DNA of 64,000 nucleotides from JANQMY01 sp965228775 (lineage in GTDB: Bacteria; Pseudomonadota; Alphaproteobacteria; JANQMY01). A program made the position numbers and the translations under genes. Location of the stretch: assembly GCA_965228775.1 (NCBI GenBank), contig OZ245840.1, positions 744,001-808,000 on the forward strand. The letters are read 5' to 3'. Numbering within the stretch: position 1 is the first letter of the stretch; each line of letters opens with the position of its first letter. Shown here piece after piece: positions 16,969 to 27,360 of this stretch. Below the pieces are notes generated by a model that saw nothing but the letters and a program-made list of their open reading frames with translations, was not told where the DNA came from and ran no database searches.

Positions 16969-19900
16969 TTACTGGTTGTCGGTGAGTTCCACATTGAGGC
17001 CAAGCGAGCGCATTTCCTTGACGAGAACATTGAAGCTTTCAGGGATACCTGCTTCGAATGTGTCGTCACCGCGCACGATGGCTTCGTAGACTTTGGTCCG
17101 GCCCGCGACGTCGTCCGACTTCACGGTCAGCATTTCTTGTAGTGTGTAGGCCGCGCCATACGCTTCGAGTGCCCACACTTCCATTTCGCCGAAGCGCTGG
17201 CCGCCAAACTGCGCCTTACCACCCAGCGGCTGCTGGGTCACAAGACTGTAAGGGCCAATCGAACGGGCGTGGATCTTGTCGTCCACCAGATGATGAAGTT
17301 TCAACATGTAGATGTAGCCGACGGTTACCGGACGATGGAATTCCTCGCCTGTACGCCCGTCGCGCAGTTGAACCTGACCGGAGTCGTGAAGACCTGCACT
17401 TCGCAACAACTCAACAATGTCGCCTTCGTGTGCACCGTCGAACACGGGTGTGGCTATCGGCACGCCAGGCCGCAATTCCTCACCAAGCTCTACAAGGTCC
17501 GCATCCGTCATATCGTCGAAAAGATCAGAGCCCGGGAAAACTTCCTTGAACTTCCCTTCAAGGATACTTGCATTCCCTTCCGCACGCACCTTATCGACCA
17601 TGTCGCCGATCTGCTGGCCAAGGCCGTGACACGCCCAACCCAAATGGGTCTCCAAAATCTGGCCCACATTCATGCGGCTTGGCACCCCGAGTGGATTGAG
17701 AACAATATCCACCGGCTTGCCGTCTTCCAGATGCGGCATGTCTTCGATCGGTGCGATCTTCGAGATCACCCCTTTATTGCCGTGACGTCCGGCCATCTTG
17801 TCACCCGGCTGAAGCTTGCGCTTCACGGCAACAAAGACTTTCACCATCTTCATCACCCCAGGAGGCAACTCGTCACCACGGCGCAGTTTCTCGACCTTGT
17901 CCTCAAAGCGCGCCTCCAGACGGGCCTTGCCTTCGTCGAACTGCTTCTTAAGCGCTTCGATTTCGCCTTGGGTTTTTTCATCAGATAGGCTGATCTGCCA
18001 CCACTGACCACGGGAAAGTTCCTGCAACGTGGCTTCCGTCACTTTAGTGTCGGCCGGCATGTCGTTCGGTCCGGACGCCGCAGACTTATTGAGCAGCAAT
18101 TCGCGCAATGTGCCATAGACGTTCCGTTCCAGGATCGCCAATTCCGCATCACGGTCTTTTGCGTAGCGCTCAATTTCTTCGCGCTCGATCGCCAATGCAC
18201 GCTCGTCCTTGTCCACCCCATGGCGGTTAAAGACACGCACTTCAACAACCGTCCCGGCGACGCCCGGCGGCAGTTTCAGCGAGGTATCTCGAACGTCAGA
18301 CGCTTTTTCACCGAAGATCGCACGGAGAAGTTTCTCTTCCGGCGTCATCGGGCTTTCGCCTTTTGGCGTGATCTTGCCCACCAGAATGTCGCCGGGGTTC
18401 ACTTCCGCCCCGATGTAAACGATGCCTGCTTCGTCCAGGTTCTTAAGCGCTTCTTCACCCACATTGGGAATGTCGCGGGTGATTTCTTCAGGGCCAAGCT
18501 TCGTATCCCGCGCCATCACCTCGAATTCCTCCAAGTGAATGGAGGTAAACACATCGTCGCGCACGATCCGTTCGGAAATCAGGATCGAGTCTTCGAAGTT
18601 GTATCCATTCCACGGCATGAACGCGACCAGCACGTTCCGGCCAAGCGCCAATTCGCCTTGATCCGTGGACGGACCGTCGGCGATGATATCGCCTGCTTTA
18701 ATCCGGTCGCCCACTTTCACAAGAGGCCGCTGATTAATGCAGGTGTTTTGGTTCGAGCGCTGGAATTTCAGCAGATTGTAAATGTCCACACGCGACTTGG
18801 TGGGGTCTGCCTCTTCCGTTGCCCGGATCACCACGCGGGTGGCATCCACTTGGTCAACGACACCGGTCCGGCGTGCCGCGATAGCAGCCCCGGAATCCCG
18901 TGCCACAACCCGTTCCATGCCGGTTCCCACGAAAGGCGCTTCCGCTTTCACGAGCGGCACGGCCTGACGTTGCATGTTCGAGCCCATCAGCGCGCGGTTC
19001 GCATCGTCGTTTTCCAAGAACGGAATAAGCGCGGCGGCCACAGACACAAGCTGCTTTGGCGACACGTCCAAGAAGTCCACATTATCCCGTGGCGTCATTT
19101 GGAAATCGCCCGCCTTCCGGCAAGACACCAGATCGGACGCGAATTGTCCGTCTTCGGTGATTTCCGCATTCGCCTGTGCGATCGCGTATTTGGCTTCTTC
19201 CATGGCCGACAGGTAAACCACTTCGCTGGTCACCCGGCCCTCTTCCACTTTGCGGTATGGGCTTTCGATGAAGCCGTATTTGTTCACCCGCGCGAAGGTC
19301 GCCAGACTGTTGATCAGACCGATGTTCGGACCTTCCGGCGTTTCAATCGGACAGATCCGGCCATAGTGAGTCGGGTGCACGTCGCGCACTTCAAAGCCCG
19401 CACGTTCGCGGGTAAGACCACCCGGTCCAAGTGCCGACAGGCGGCGCTTGTGGGTGATTTCCGACAGCGGATTTGTTTGGTCCATAAACTGGCTGAGCTG
19501 CGACGACCCGAAGAATTCGCGAACGGCCGCTGCCGCAGGTTTCGCGTTAATAAGGTCGTGCGGCATCACCGTATCGATGTCGATGGAACTCATCCGTTCT
19601 TTGATTGCCCGCTCCATGCGCAGCAGACCAAGACGGTATTGGTTTTCCATCAATTCGCCCACGGAACGAACGCGGCGGTTGCCAAGGTGGTCGATATCGT
19701 CGATCTCACCGCGGCCATCGCGCAAGCCCACAAGCGTTTTAACAACCGCCAGAATGTCTTCCCGGCGCAGAATACGCACCGTGTCTTCCGCGTCTAGATT
19801 CAGACGCATGTTCATCTTCACACGTCCGACGGCGGATAAATCATACCGCTCGGAATCGAAGAACAGACCATTGAACAGGGTTTCCGCCGTTTCAAGCGTC

Positions 19901-21051
19901 GGCGGTTCGCCCGGGCGCATCACCCTGTAAATGTCGAGCAATGCCTGTTCGCGCGACTGGTTTTTGTCAGCAGACATGGTGTTGCGGATGAAAGCACCCA
20001 CATTCACATGGTCGATGTCCAGGATCGGCAGCGTCTTAAACCCGGCCTCTTCGAGGATGGTCAAGTTCTCTTCGGTCAGTTCCTCACCGGCTTCGCAATA
20101 AATTTCGCCGGAGTTTTCATTGACCATGTCGAGGGCAAGATAACGGCCCACCAATTCTTCCGGCAGAACCAAAAGCTCTTTAAGGCCTTCTTCTTCCAAC
20201 TTGCGGGCCAGACGCGGGGTCATCTTACGTCCGGCTTCGACAACCACCTTGCCATCTTTCGCATCGACCAAATCATGCGCAGGCTTCAGACCCCGGAATT
20301 TTTCCGGATCGAATGGCGTGCACCAGCCTTGCTTCTTCTTGGTGTAGTCAACGCGGTCATAGAAGTGATCCATGATCGCTTCCTGGTCGAGCCCCAGCGC
20401 ATAGAGAAGTGTGGTGACCGGCAGTTTGCGGCGGCGGTCGATACGCACATGCACGATGTCTTTGGCATCGAATTCAAAGTCGAGCCACGAGCCACGATAG
20501 GGAATGACCCGCGCGGCAAACAGCAGCTTGCCGCTTGAATGCGTCTTACCTTTGTCGTGGTCGAAGAACACGCCAGGCGAACGATGCATCTGGGACACGA
20601 TCACGCGTTCGGTACCGTTAACGACGAAGGTGCCGTTGTCGGTCATCAGCGGCATGTCACCCATATAGACATCTTGCTCTTTAATGTCTTTAACCGACTT
20701 GGCACCCGTATCTTCATCCACTTCGAAGACGATCAGACGTAATGTCACCTTCAGCGGCGCCGCATAGGTCATGCCGCGCTGTTGGCATTCTTCCACGTCA
20801 TATTTCGGTTCTTCGAATTCGTACTTCACGTATTCGAGTGTGGATGTTTCCGAAAAATCGCTAATCGGGAAAACAGAGGTGAAGACAGCCTGCAACCCTT
20901 CTTCGACACGATCCGCATCGGAAATGTATCTTTGAAGAAAGTGATCGTATGACGTCTTTTGAACCTCGATGAGGTTCGGCATTTCTGCAATTTCAGCAAT
21001 GTTACCAAAGTAACGGCGGACTCGTTTATGCGCTTTCACGGCTTTCGCCAT
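16969..21051 (-). CDS. rpoB: RNA polymerase subunit beta
   Basis: Subunit that with beta-prime forms the polymerase active centre, 1,360 residues. The rifampicin-binding region reads SSQLSQFMDQTNPLSEITHK then RRLSALGPGGL, the wild-type form. VNPLGVPSRMNVGQ-type sequence (here IVLNPLGVPSRMNVGQILET) and GGKAQFGGQRFGEMEVWALE near the C-terminus are family signatures. I chose the ATG at 21049-21051 (MAKAVKAHKRVRRYFG) rather than a TTG five codons earlier because a GAGGA ribosome site falls at the right distance. A hairpin at 21162-21189 separates it from rplL. Confidence 0.98.
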   Translation of the reverse strand: MAKAVKAHKRVRRYFGNIAEIAEMPNLIEVQKTSYDHFLQRYISDADRVEEGLQAVFTSVFPISDFSETSTLEYVKYEFEEPKYDVEECQQRGMTYAAPLKVTLRLIVFEVDEDTGAKSVKDIKEQDVYMGDMPLMTDNGTFVVNGTERVIVSQMHRSPGVFFDHDKGKTHSSGKLLFAARVIPYRGSWLDFEFDAKDIVHVRIDRRRKLPVTTLLYALGLDQEAIMDHFYDRVDYTKKKQGWCTPFDPEKFRGLKPAHDLVDAKDGKVVVEAGRKMTPRLARKLEEEGLKELLVLPEELVGRYLALDMVNENSGEIYCEAGEELTEENLTILEEAGFKTLPILDIDHVNVGAFIRNTMSADKNQSREQALLDIYRVMRPGEPPTLETAETLFNGLFFDSERYDLSAVGRVKMNMRLNLDAEDTVRILRREDILAVVKTLVGLRDGRGEIDDIDHLGNRRVRSVGELMENQYRLGLLRMERAIKERMSSIDIDTVMPHDLINAKPAAAAVREFFGSSQLSQFMDQTNPLSEITHKRRLSALGPGGLTRERAGFEVRDVHPTHYGRICPIETPEGPNIGLINSLATFARVNKYGFIESPYRKVEEGRVTSEVVYLSAMEEAKYAIAQANAEITEDGQFASDLVSCRKAGDFQMTPRDNVDFLDVSPKQLVSVAAALIPFLENDDANRALMGSNMQRQAVPLVKAEAPFVGTGMERVVARDSGAAIAARRTGVVDQVDATRVVIRATEEADPTKSRVDIYNLLKFQRSNQNTCINQRPLVKVGDRIKAGDIIADGPSTDQGELALGRNVLVAFMPWNGYNFEDSILISERIVRDDVFTSIHLEEFEVMARDTKLGPEEITRDIPNVGEEALKNLDEAGIVYIGAEVNPGDILVGKITPKGESPMTPEEKLLRAIFGEKASDVRDTSLKLPPGVAGTVVEVRVFNRHGVDKDERALAIEREEIERYAKDRDAELAILERNVYGTLRELLLNKSAASGPNDMPADTKVTEATLQELSRGQWWQISLSDEKTQGEIEALKKQFDEGKARLEARFEDKVEKLRRGDELPPGVMKMVKVFVAVKRKLQPGDKMAGRHGNKGVISKIAPIEDMPHLEDGKPVDIVLNPLGVPSRMNVGQILETHLGWACHGLGQQIGDMVDKVRAEGNASILEGKFKEVFPGSDLFDDMTDADLVELGEELRPGVPIATPVFDGAHEGDIVELLRSAGLHDSGQVQLRDGRTGEEFHRPVTVGYIYMLKLHHLVDDKIHARSIGPYSLVTQQPLGGKAQFGGQRFGEMEVWALEAYGAAYTLQEMLTVKSDDVAGRTKVYEAIVRGDDTFEAGIPESFNVLVKEMRSLGLNVELTDNQ

Positions 21052-21161
21052 TGCATATCCTCGCAAGTTAGTCTCAATGCCGGTTATCAGCGGGCACCAG
21101 CATCACACCCCATAGTCCCGAACGGTCTAAAATAAGGAGAACCGTCAATCTCCGGTCCGAT

Positions 21162-21189
21162 CCCGGTGGCAACGCACGCCGCCACCGGG
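21162..21189 (-). promoter_or_regulatory. Hairpin in the rplL-rpoB gap, possible attenuator or processing site
   Basis: CCCGGTGGC (21162-21170) and GCCACCGGG (21181-21189) form a perfect 9-bp stem with a 10-base loop, 13 bp after the rplL stop. No T-tract follows, so full termination is unlikely. Its position matches the attenuator and RNase III site known between rplL and rpoB in Escherichia coli; a similar job here is inference. Confidence 0.55.
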
Positions 21190-21202
21190 CCCGGGAACGT
21201 AA

Positions 21203-21583
21203 TTACTTCAGTTCGACCGAAGCACCAGCGCCTTCGAGTTTGGCCTTGATTTCTTCGGCTTCTTCTTTCGGCACGTCTGCTTTCACGTCTTTCGGTGCAC
21301 CTTCCACCAATTCCTTGGCTTCTTTCAGGCCAAGACCGGTGATTGCACGCACCTCTTTAATGACGTTGATCTTCTTGTCGCCAGCACCCGTGAGAACAAC
21401 CGTGAAATCGGTCTTCTCTTCAGCTGCCGCGCCGGCGTCACCGCCCGCGCCAGGAGCTGCGGCAACAGCAACCGGGGCAGCGGCAGAAACGCCCCATTTT
21501 TCTTCCAAAAGCTTTGAAAGCTCTGCAGCTTCCAAAACGGTGAGGCTGGAAAGGTCCTCAACAATTTGTTCCAAGTTTGCCAT
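21203..21583 (-). CDS. rplL: 50S ribosomal protein L7/L12
   Basis: Stalk protein that recruits translation GTPases, 126 residues. The N-terminal dimerisation part (MANLEQIVEDLSSLTVLEAA) is followed by an Ala/Gly hinge (VAVAAAPGAGGDAGAAAEEK) and the C-terminal domain with KINVIKEVRAITGLGLKEAK and LVEGAPKDVKADVPKEEAEE. It follows rplJ with a 50 bp gap, the usual arrangement. Confidence 0.98.
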   Translation of the reverse strand: MANLEQIVEDLSSLTVLEAAELSKLLEEKWGVSAAAPVAVAAAPGAGGDAGAAAEEKTDFTVVLTGAGDKKINVIKEVRAITGLGLKEAKELVEGAPKDVKADVPKEEAEEIKAKLEGAGASVELK

Positions 21584-21633
21584 CAGTTTTTTCCTTCAGG
21601 ATTGAACCAATATTTTTTCAAATTCGAACCGGC

Positions 21634-22158
21634 TTACGCCTCTTCGCCTTGTGCCGCATAGGCACCCACCACGCGGGCCAATTGGCCGCCCGGTGCTTGA
21701 AGAACACCTGCAATCCGCGTTGCGGGAGTGTTCAGCATGCCCACAATCTTCGCCCGCAGCTCGTCCAGAGACGGCATGGAGGCAAGTGCTTTCACACCAG
21801 CGGGGTCCAAAACGGTCTGCTCCATAATGCCGCCGAGAATGACGAGTTTCTCGTTCTCTTTGGCAAAGTCGCTCATGACTTTCGGTGCAGCCACCGGATC
21901 ATCGCTGTATGCGATTGCTGTGGGCCCTTTGAACAAATCCGCGATGCCATCGCAGGGGGTTCCTTCAAGGGCAAGTTTCGTCAGCCGATTCTTGGTGACA
22001 CGGAAAGCGGCTCCAGCCTCTGACATGCGCCCGCGCAATTGCACCATGTCGTTCACCGTCATGCCCGAATAGTGGGCGACGACAACAACAGTTGTGCTCG
22101 AGAACACGCCGTTGAGATCCTGAACCAACTCCGATTTTTGGGCTCTGTTCACTGTCAT
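21634..22158 (-). CDS. rplJ: 50S ribosomal protein L10
   Basis: Stalk-base protein that anchors L7/L12 dimers, 174 residues from the ATG at 22156-22158 (MTVNRAQKSELVQDL). A longer in-frame reading upstream lacks family similarity and lies in the leader region, so it is not used. VVVVAHYSGMTVNDM, LRGRMSEAGAAFRVTKNRL and the C-terminal helix ending in VGAYAAQGEEA are typical. Expression is probably controlled through the leader at 22159-22484. Confidence 0.97.
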   Translation of the reverse strand: MTVNRAQKSELVQDLNGVFSSTTVVVVAHYSGMTVNDMVQLRGRMSEAGAAFRVTKNRLTKLALEGTPCDGIADLFKGPTAIAYSDDPVAAPKVMSDFAKENEKLVILGGIMEQTVLDPAGVKALASMPSLDELRAKIVGMLNTPATRIAGVLQAPGGQLARVVGAYAAQGEEA

Positions 22159-22484
22159 TCTCCAGTGTTTTGGCGGTGAAGCGCCCATTCTGCTTCCCAC
22201 CAAGTCAGTCCCTGCCGCCGGCAAATCACGGCCAATCTGGCGCGTAACCGCCACCGGCGTTACGAGCCTGCCCAAGGGTTCAATCCATCAAAACATCACG
22301 ACCACCCGAATGCGCGTGGCGTGGGTTTATCCGGTTTTTCTCCCCGTCTCATGCAGGCCCATCTGACTTAAGGCCCCGTTTTCGAGAAAACGCGGCCACC
22401 TGCAATCTTGGACAGGATGGAAGCCAATAGTCCGGCTTCCAACTTCCCGGAACCGCCCGAAAACGGTTCCGAAAACCATGACTG
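22159..22484 (-). promoter_or_regulatory. L10 leader region with three hairpins
   Basis: This 326 bp stretch between rplA and rplJ has no supported gene. On the minus strand it can form three stems: CGGAACCG/CGGTTCCG (22448-22471), TGGAAGCC/GGCTTCCA (22418-22441), and GTTTT/AAAAC inside flanking GGCC/GGCC (22372-22397). L10(L12)4 autoregulation through a structured leader is well established in other bacteria and this is the expected place. Assignment to that RNA family is by position and structure only. Confidence 0.5.
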
Positions 22485-23183
22485 TTAAGCGCCTATGACG
22501 CTTGACAGTTCAATCTTCACGCCCGGTCCCATTGTGGAACTCAAAGCGACTTTCTTTACGAACGTGCCTTTGGCGCCCGACGGTTTCGCTTTCACGATGC
22601 TGTCCACAAGCGCTTTCACATTCGCCAAAATCTGATCTTCGGTGAAGCTCGCCTTGCCGACACCAGCATGGACGATGCCCGCCTTCTCAACGCGGAATTC
22701 AACCTGGCCGCCTTTGGACGCCTTGATCGCTTCTTCCAAATCGTTCGTGACAGTACCCACCTTCGGGTTCGGCATCATGCCGCGCGGGCCCAACACCTTA
22801 CCGAGACGGCCCACCACCGGCATCATATCCGGCGTTGCGATACACCGATCGAAATCGATCTCGCCTGCCTGAACTTTTTCCGCCAGTTCTTCCGCGCCGA
22901 CCACATCGGCACCGGCTGCTTTGGCTTCATCCGCCTTTGCCCCTTTGGCAAAAACACCCACCCGCACGCTGCGGCCAGAGCCGCTTGGCAATTGGCAAAC
23001 ACCACGCACCATTTGGTCCGCATGACGAGGATCCACGCCTAAATTCATGGCCAGCTCGATGGTTTCGTCGAACTTGGCGGTGGCGCGTTCCTTTACAAGC
23101 TTGACGGCTTCAGAGACGTCGTAAAGCTTGTCCGCATCGATCCCTTCGCGGGCGCTGCGTGTTCTTTTTCCTGCTTTTGCCAT
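22485..23183 (-). CDS. rplA: 50S ribosomal protein L1
   Basis: L1-stalk protein, 232 residues, normal length. Key segments are YDVSEAVKLVKERATAKFDE, DMMPVVGRLGKVLGPRGMMP and NPKVGTVTNDLEEAIKASKG. In other bacteria L1 represses rplKA translation. It follows rplK with a 4 bp gap, so coupling is likely. Confidence 0.98.
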   Translation of the reverse strand: MAKAGKRTRSAREGIDADKLYDVSEAVKLVKERATAKFDETIELAMNLGVDPRHADQMVRGVCQLPSGSGRSVRVGVFAKGAKADEAKAAGADVVGAEELAEKVQAGEIDFDRCIATPDMMPVVGRLGKVLGPRGMMPNPKVGTVTNDLEEAIKASKGGQVEFRVEKAGIVHAGVGKASFTEDQILANVKALVDSIVKAKPSGAKGTFVKKVALSSTMGPGVKIELSSVIGA

Positions 23184-23187
23184 CGCC

Positions 23188-23616
23188 CTACTCCTTCACC
23201 TCAAGACCCATGGACCGGGCAGATCCCGCGATAATTTTCGCCGCGGCATCGATATCGTTCGCATTCAGGTCTTGCATTTTCGCTTCGGCAATCTCACGAA
23301 CCTGAGCCATGGTTACGGAGCCCGCCGTGGCAAGACCCGGCGTTTGACCGCCCTTGCTGAGCTTCGCGGCCTTCTTCAAATAATACGAAGCCGGTGCCGT
23401 CTTGATGTCGAACGAAAACGACTTATCAGAGAAAATCGTAATCGTTGTCGGCAAGGGCATGTTCTTTTCCATGTCCTGCGTCTTGGCGTTAAACGCCTTG
23501 CAAAACTCCATAATATTGAGCCCGCGCTGACCCAGCGCCGGTCCAATCGGCGGTGACGGGTTAGCCGCCCCCGCTGGTACCTGGAGTTTTAGGTACCCTT
23601 CAATCTTCTTCGCCAT
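23188..23616 (-). CDS. rplK: 50S ribosomal protein L11
   Basis: GTPase-centre protein needed for RelA activation, 142 residues from the ATG at 23614-23616 (MAKKIEGYLKLQVPAG), which is the exact usual length. An AAGGGA ribosome site lies a suitable distance upstream, so the longer in-frame start is rejected. PSPPIGPALGQRGLNIMEFC and the C-terminal GSARSMGLEVKE are typical. nusG lies 114 bp upstream in the same direction. Confidence 0.98.
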   Translation of the reverse strand: MAKKIEGYLKLQVPAGAANPSPPIGPALGQRGLNIMEFCKAFNAKTQDMEKNMPLPTTITIFSDKSFSFDIKTAPASYYLKKAAKLSKGGQTPGLATAGSVTMAQVREIAEAKMQDLNANDIDAAAKIIAGSARSMGLEVKE

Positions 23617-23730
23617 GTTTATTCCCTTCCAAGACGCCGAACCAATCAGCGTGTTGCCCAAAATCGGGCAATGTGGGTCCGTGGTGCGGCTTTGGCTAAG
23701 CCTCCCACAGAATGTGCCAAGCGATCCGCC

Positions 23731-24261
23731 TTACGACTTCTCGACTTGGCTGTACTCAAGCTCGACCGGTGTCGGACGTCCAAAAATAGACACCGCCACT
23801 TTCAGCCGGGCCCGTTCTTCATCAATCTCTTCGACCAGGCCATTGAAGGACGCAAACGGTCCATCGCAAACCCGCACTTGTTCGCCGACCTCGAACGTCA
23901 CCGACGGCTTCGGCCGTTCGATGCCTTCCTGCACCTGGTTCATGATCGCGTCCACTTCGCGCTCACTCACCGGGATCGGCTTATTGTTCGACCCTAAGAA
24001 CCCCGTCACCTTGGGTGTGTTCTTCACCAGGTGATAGGCTTCGTCGGTCATGTTCATTTTGACCAGCACATAGCCGGGGAAGAATTTCCGCTCGGCATTG
24101 ACGCGTTGGCCACGCCGCACTTCAACGACCTCTTCGGTCGGCACAAGCACTTGCTCGAAGTTCTCTTCAAGACCGTGCTGCTCTGCCTGTTCCTTGATCG
24201 CTTCCGCCACTTTCTTCTCGAAGTTCGAATAGGCGTGAACGATGTACCATTTGGCCGTCAT
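23731..24261 (-). CDS. nusG: Transcription termination/antitermination factor NusG
   Basis: RNA polymerase clamp-binding elongation factor, 176 residues. The NGN domain starts KWYIVHAYSNFEKKVAEAI and contains RKFFPGYVLVKMNMTDEAYH. The KOW domain begins FEVGEQVRVCDGPFASFNG and ends RPTPVELEYSQVEK. It follows secE with a 27 bp gap in the classical order secE-nusG-rplK. Confidence 0.98.
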   Translation of the reverse strand: MTAKWYIVHAYSNFEKKVAEAIKEQAEQHGLEENFEQVLVPTEEVVEVRRGQRVNAERKFFPGYVLVKMNMTDEAYHLVKNTPKVTGFLGSNNKPIPVSEREVDAIMNQVQEGIERPKPSVTFEVGEQVRVCDGPFASFNGLVEEIDEERARLKVAVSIFGRPTPVELEYSQVEKS

Positions 24262-24288
24262 TTAAAGTCTTCTCCTTCCGCCCGCCGT

Positions 24289-24477
24289 CTAGGACAGAAA
24301 AAAGCTCAACGTCGACCGCAAAATGAGGTCGATGAAAAAAAAGAACGTGGCCGCAAGGATCACCATGATGAAAACCATAACCGTCGTGATCAACGTCTCG
24401 TTACGGCTTGGCCACGTCACCTTTTGGAATTCTTGGCGAACTTCTCGCAAGAACTGCATGGGTGATGTTTTCGCCAT
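24289..24477 (-). CDS. secE: Preprotein translocase subunit SecE
   Basis: Small inner-membrane subunit of SecYEG, 62 residues, the short single-span form common outside enterics. The amphipathic part QFLREVRQEFQKVTWPSRNE with the hallmark VTWPS precedes one membrane span (TTVMVFIMVILAATFFFFID). It lies between tRNA-Trp and nusG. Confidence 0.97.
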   Translation of the reverse strand: MAKTSPMQFLREVRQEFQKVTWPSRNETLITTVMVFIMVILAATFFFFIDLILRSTLSFFLS

Positions 24478-24569
24478 GTTCTTTTCGTTCCTTCTATCAC
24501 TCTGGAGCGAACCGTCAGCTTACTGAAACTTGGCCGCTCCAACGCGCCGACACAGTCAACTCTTTGCCC

Positions 24570-24645
24570 TGGCAGGAGTGGAGGGGATCGAACCCCCAAC
24601 CCCCGGTTTTGGAGACCGGTGCTCTGCCAGTTGAGCTACACTCCT
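24570..24645 (-). tRNA. tRNA-Trp (anticodon CCA)
   Basis: A 76-base cloverleaf on the minus strand, from AGGAGTG at 24645 to an encoded CCA at 24570-24572. The D-arm reads TAGCTCAACTGGCAGAGCA, the anticodon arm CCGGTCTCCAAAACCGG with CCA, and the T-arm GGTTCGATCC. The acceptor stem AGGAGTG pairs with CACTCCT. It lies between tuf copy 2 and secE, the usual place in this class. Confidence 0.97.
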
Positions 24646-24700
24646 CCAAGACCAAGGGGGCTTACGCGTTAAACCCCCAATGCTGCTGTGTCGTCCTTTC

Positions 24701-25891
<1,191 letters not shown>

Positions 25892-26018
25892 GCTCTTTCT
25901 CTTCTGTCGTCAAAAAGGATGTCCTCTAAATCAGGACCCTTAAGCTCTTGTTAACCGAACCCCGGTTTGCGGCTTTTCAAACCCCAAACCAGCCCCACGA
26001 CACAAGCGGGGCGGAAAT

Positions 26019-26092
26019 TGGAGCGGGTGAAGGGAGTCGAACCCTCGTCTTCAGCTTGGAAGGCTGTGGCTCTACCGTTGAGCTACACCCGC
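26019..26092 (-). tRNA. tRNA-Gly (anticodon TCC)
   Basis: A 74-base cloverleaf on the minus strand, from GCGGGTG at 26092 to an encoded CCA at 26019-26021. The anticodon arm reads CAGCCTTCCAAGCTG with anticodon TCC. The T-arm is GGGTTCGACTCCC and the acceptor stem GCGGGTG pairs with CACCCGC. It lies between tRNA-Tyr and tuf copy 2. Confidence 0.97.
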
Positions 26093-26205
26093 ATTATCCT
26101 TCGAACCCACAATGTTTCGGAAGCCGAGGTACAGTCGAAGCGCCCAAAACTAGTCTTTTATTACGCCGGCTGGCTCGGTTTGGCTTGGATCCACCCTTCG
26201 GAAAC

Positions 26206-26291
26206 TGGTGGAGGGGGTTGGATTCGAACCAACGTAGACCGAAGTCAACGGGTTTACAGCCCGTCCCTTTTAACCACTCAGGCACCCCTCC
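26206..26291 (-). tRNA. tRNA-Tyr (anticodon GTA)
   Basis: An 86-base class II tRNA on the minus strand, from GGAGGGG at 26291 to an encoded CCA at 26206-26208. The anticodon arm is ACGGGCTGTAAACCCGT with GTA, and a long variable arm (GACTTCGGTC) follows. It is the first gene of the tRNA-tuf-secE-nusG unit. A weak promoter candidate for the unit is TTGCAG at 26361-26366 with CATACA at 26338-26343, spacer 17, on the minus strand. Confidence 0.97.
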
Positions 26292-26475
26292 GGACCGCCA
26301 ATCGAGTGACGTGCTTATGGATTTGAATTTCCGAATATGTATGAAACCGCGCCGTACGCCCTGCAAAGCTGACTTGCCAACCGATCCCTTGAGTCACATG
26401 CTCCGCTCATGAACAAAGGCCCCCGAGCGCCGGAATCGGTTGCTTGCGGCGTTTCAGAGGCTTTTTTCACGTGTG

Positions 26476-26504
26476 TTGCGTGGCTCAAGGTGGCGGAATA
26501 TAAG
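26476..26504 (+). promoter_or_regulatory. Candidate sigma70 promoter of the rRNA methyltransferase gene
   Basis: TTGCGT (26476-26481), a 17-base spacer, then TATAAG (26499-26504). The ATG of the methyltransferase begins only 7 bases after the -10 box, so if this promoter is used the mRNA is leaderless or nearly so. No Shine-Dalgarno-like sequence lies before that ATG, which agrees with this idea. Confidence 0.45.
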
Positions 26505-26511
26505 CGCTCCC

Positions 26512-27351
26512 ATGGTAAAGCGCAAGCGTTCAAACACGCGAAAATCCGCCGAATCTGGGGAAACCTATCACGATCCGCATGCCGGACGTCAAAAGGCCTC
26601 ACGGAACCGGCCTAAAGGCCAGTCAAATGCTGACATTTGGCTATTCGGCACCCACGCGGTCGCCGCGGCCCTGGCCAATCCGGAGCGACGCATTTCCCGC
26701 TTTCTGGCCACCAAAAACGCTCTCGACAGCATCGAGATCGACTCGAGTCTGCCATTTGAGCTCTGCGAATCAGCAAATTTGAGCCGCATTTTGCCGCCCG
26801 GCGCGGTCCATCAGGGGCTTGCGGTGCTGACGGCGCCCCTGCCCGACCAGCCACTCGATGTTCTGGCGCCCAATCCTGAGGCGCCTGGGCAGATAGTCCC
26901 AGGTCATACAGTCATCGTCCTCGATCAGGTCACGGACCCGCATAATGTGGGGGCGATTATGCGCTCTAGCGCGGCATTCGGGGCCAAGGCCGTCATCCAG
27001 CAATCGCGGAACGGCGCACCCGCCACCGGCACGTTGGCGAAAGCGGCTTCCGGTGCGCTGGAATGGATTCCGCTCATCAATGTCACCAACCTCGCCCGCG
27101 CCCTGCGGGAACTTGCCGACTGGGGTTACTTCCGGATTGGACTTACCGATGAAGCCCATTTGACCTTGGGCGAGGCCGACACATCAGGCCATGTGGCGCT
27201 CGTGCTCGGCGCCGAAGGAAAAGGACTGCGCCAGCTCACGCGGCAGAATTGCGACGTGATGGCCAAACTGCCAACCACCGGCGCGCCGGCCAGCCTCAAT
27301 GTGTCCAACGCCGCCGCCGTCGCGCTTTACGAAGTGACGCGCGAAAACTGA
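26512..27351 (+). CDS. rlmB: TrmH/SpoU-family rRNA 2'-O-ribose methyltransferase (RlmB-like)
   Basis: SAM-dependent methyltransferase of the knotted SPOUT class, 279 residues from MVKRKRSNTRK. The basic N-terminal stretch is followed by a substrate-binding domain (IWLFGTHAVAAALANPERRI) typical of RlmB, which methylates G2251 of 23S rRNA in Escherichia coli. The three SPOUT motifs are present: DPHNVGAIMRSSAAFGA, ALVLGAEGKGLRQL and PASLNVSNAAAVALYE. The start at 26512 is preferred because the in-frame residues before it look non-coding and the promoter lies there. Exact target site is inferred from family. Confidence 0.9.
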   Translation: MVKRKRSNTRKSAESGETYHDPHAGRQKASRNRPKGQSNADIWLFGTHAVAAALANPERRISRFLATKNALDSIEIDSSLPFELCESANLSRILPPGAVHQGLAVLTAPLPDQPLDVLAPNPEAPGQIVPGHTVIVLDQVTDPHNVGAIMRSSAAFGAKAVIQQSRNGAPATGTLAKAASGALEWIPLINVTNLARALRELADWGYFRIGLTDEAHLTLGEADTSGHVALVLGAEGKGLRQLTRQNCDVMAKLPTTGAPASLNVSNAAAVALYEVTREN

Positions 27352-27360
27352 CAAGAAAGA

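Noticed and set aside
18220..19797. Long open frame (525 codons) on the plus strand
   Set aside because: It lies wholly opposite rpoB and its His/Arg-rich translation is what the complement of a highly biased gene gives. No ribosome site or family match.
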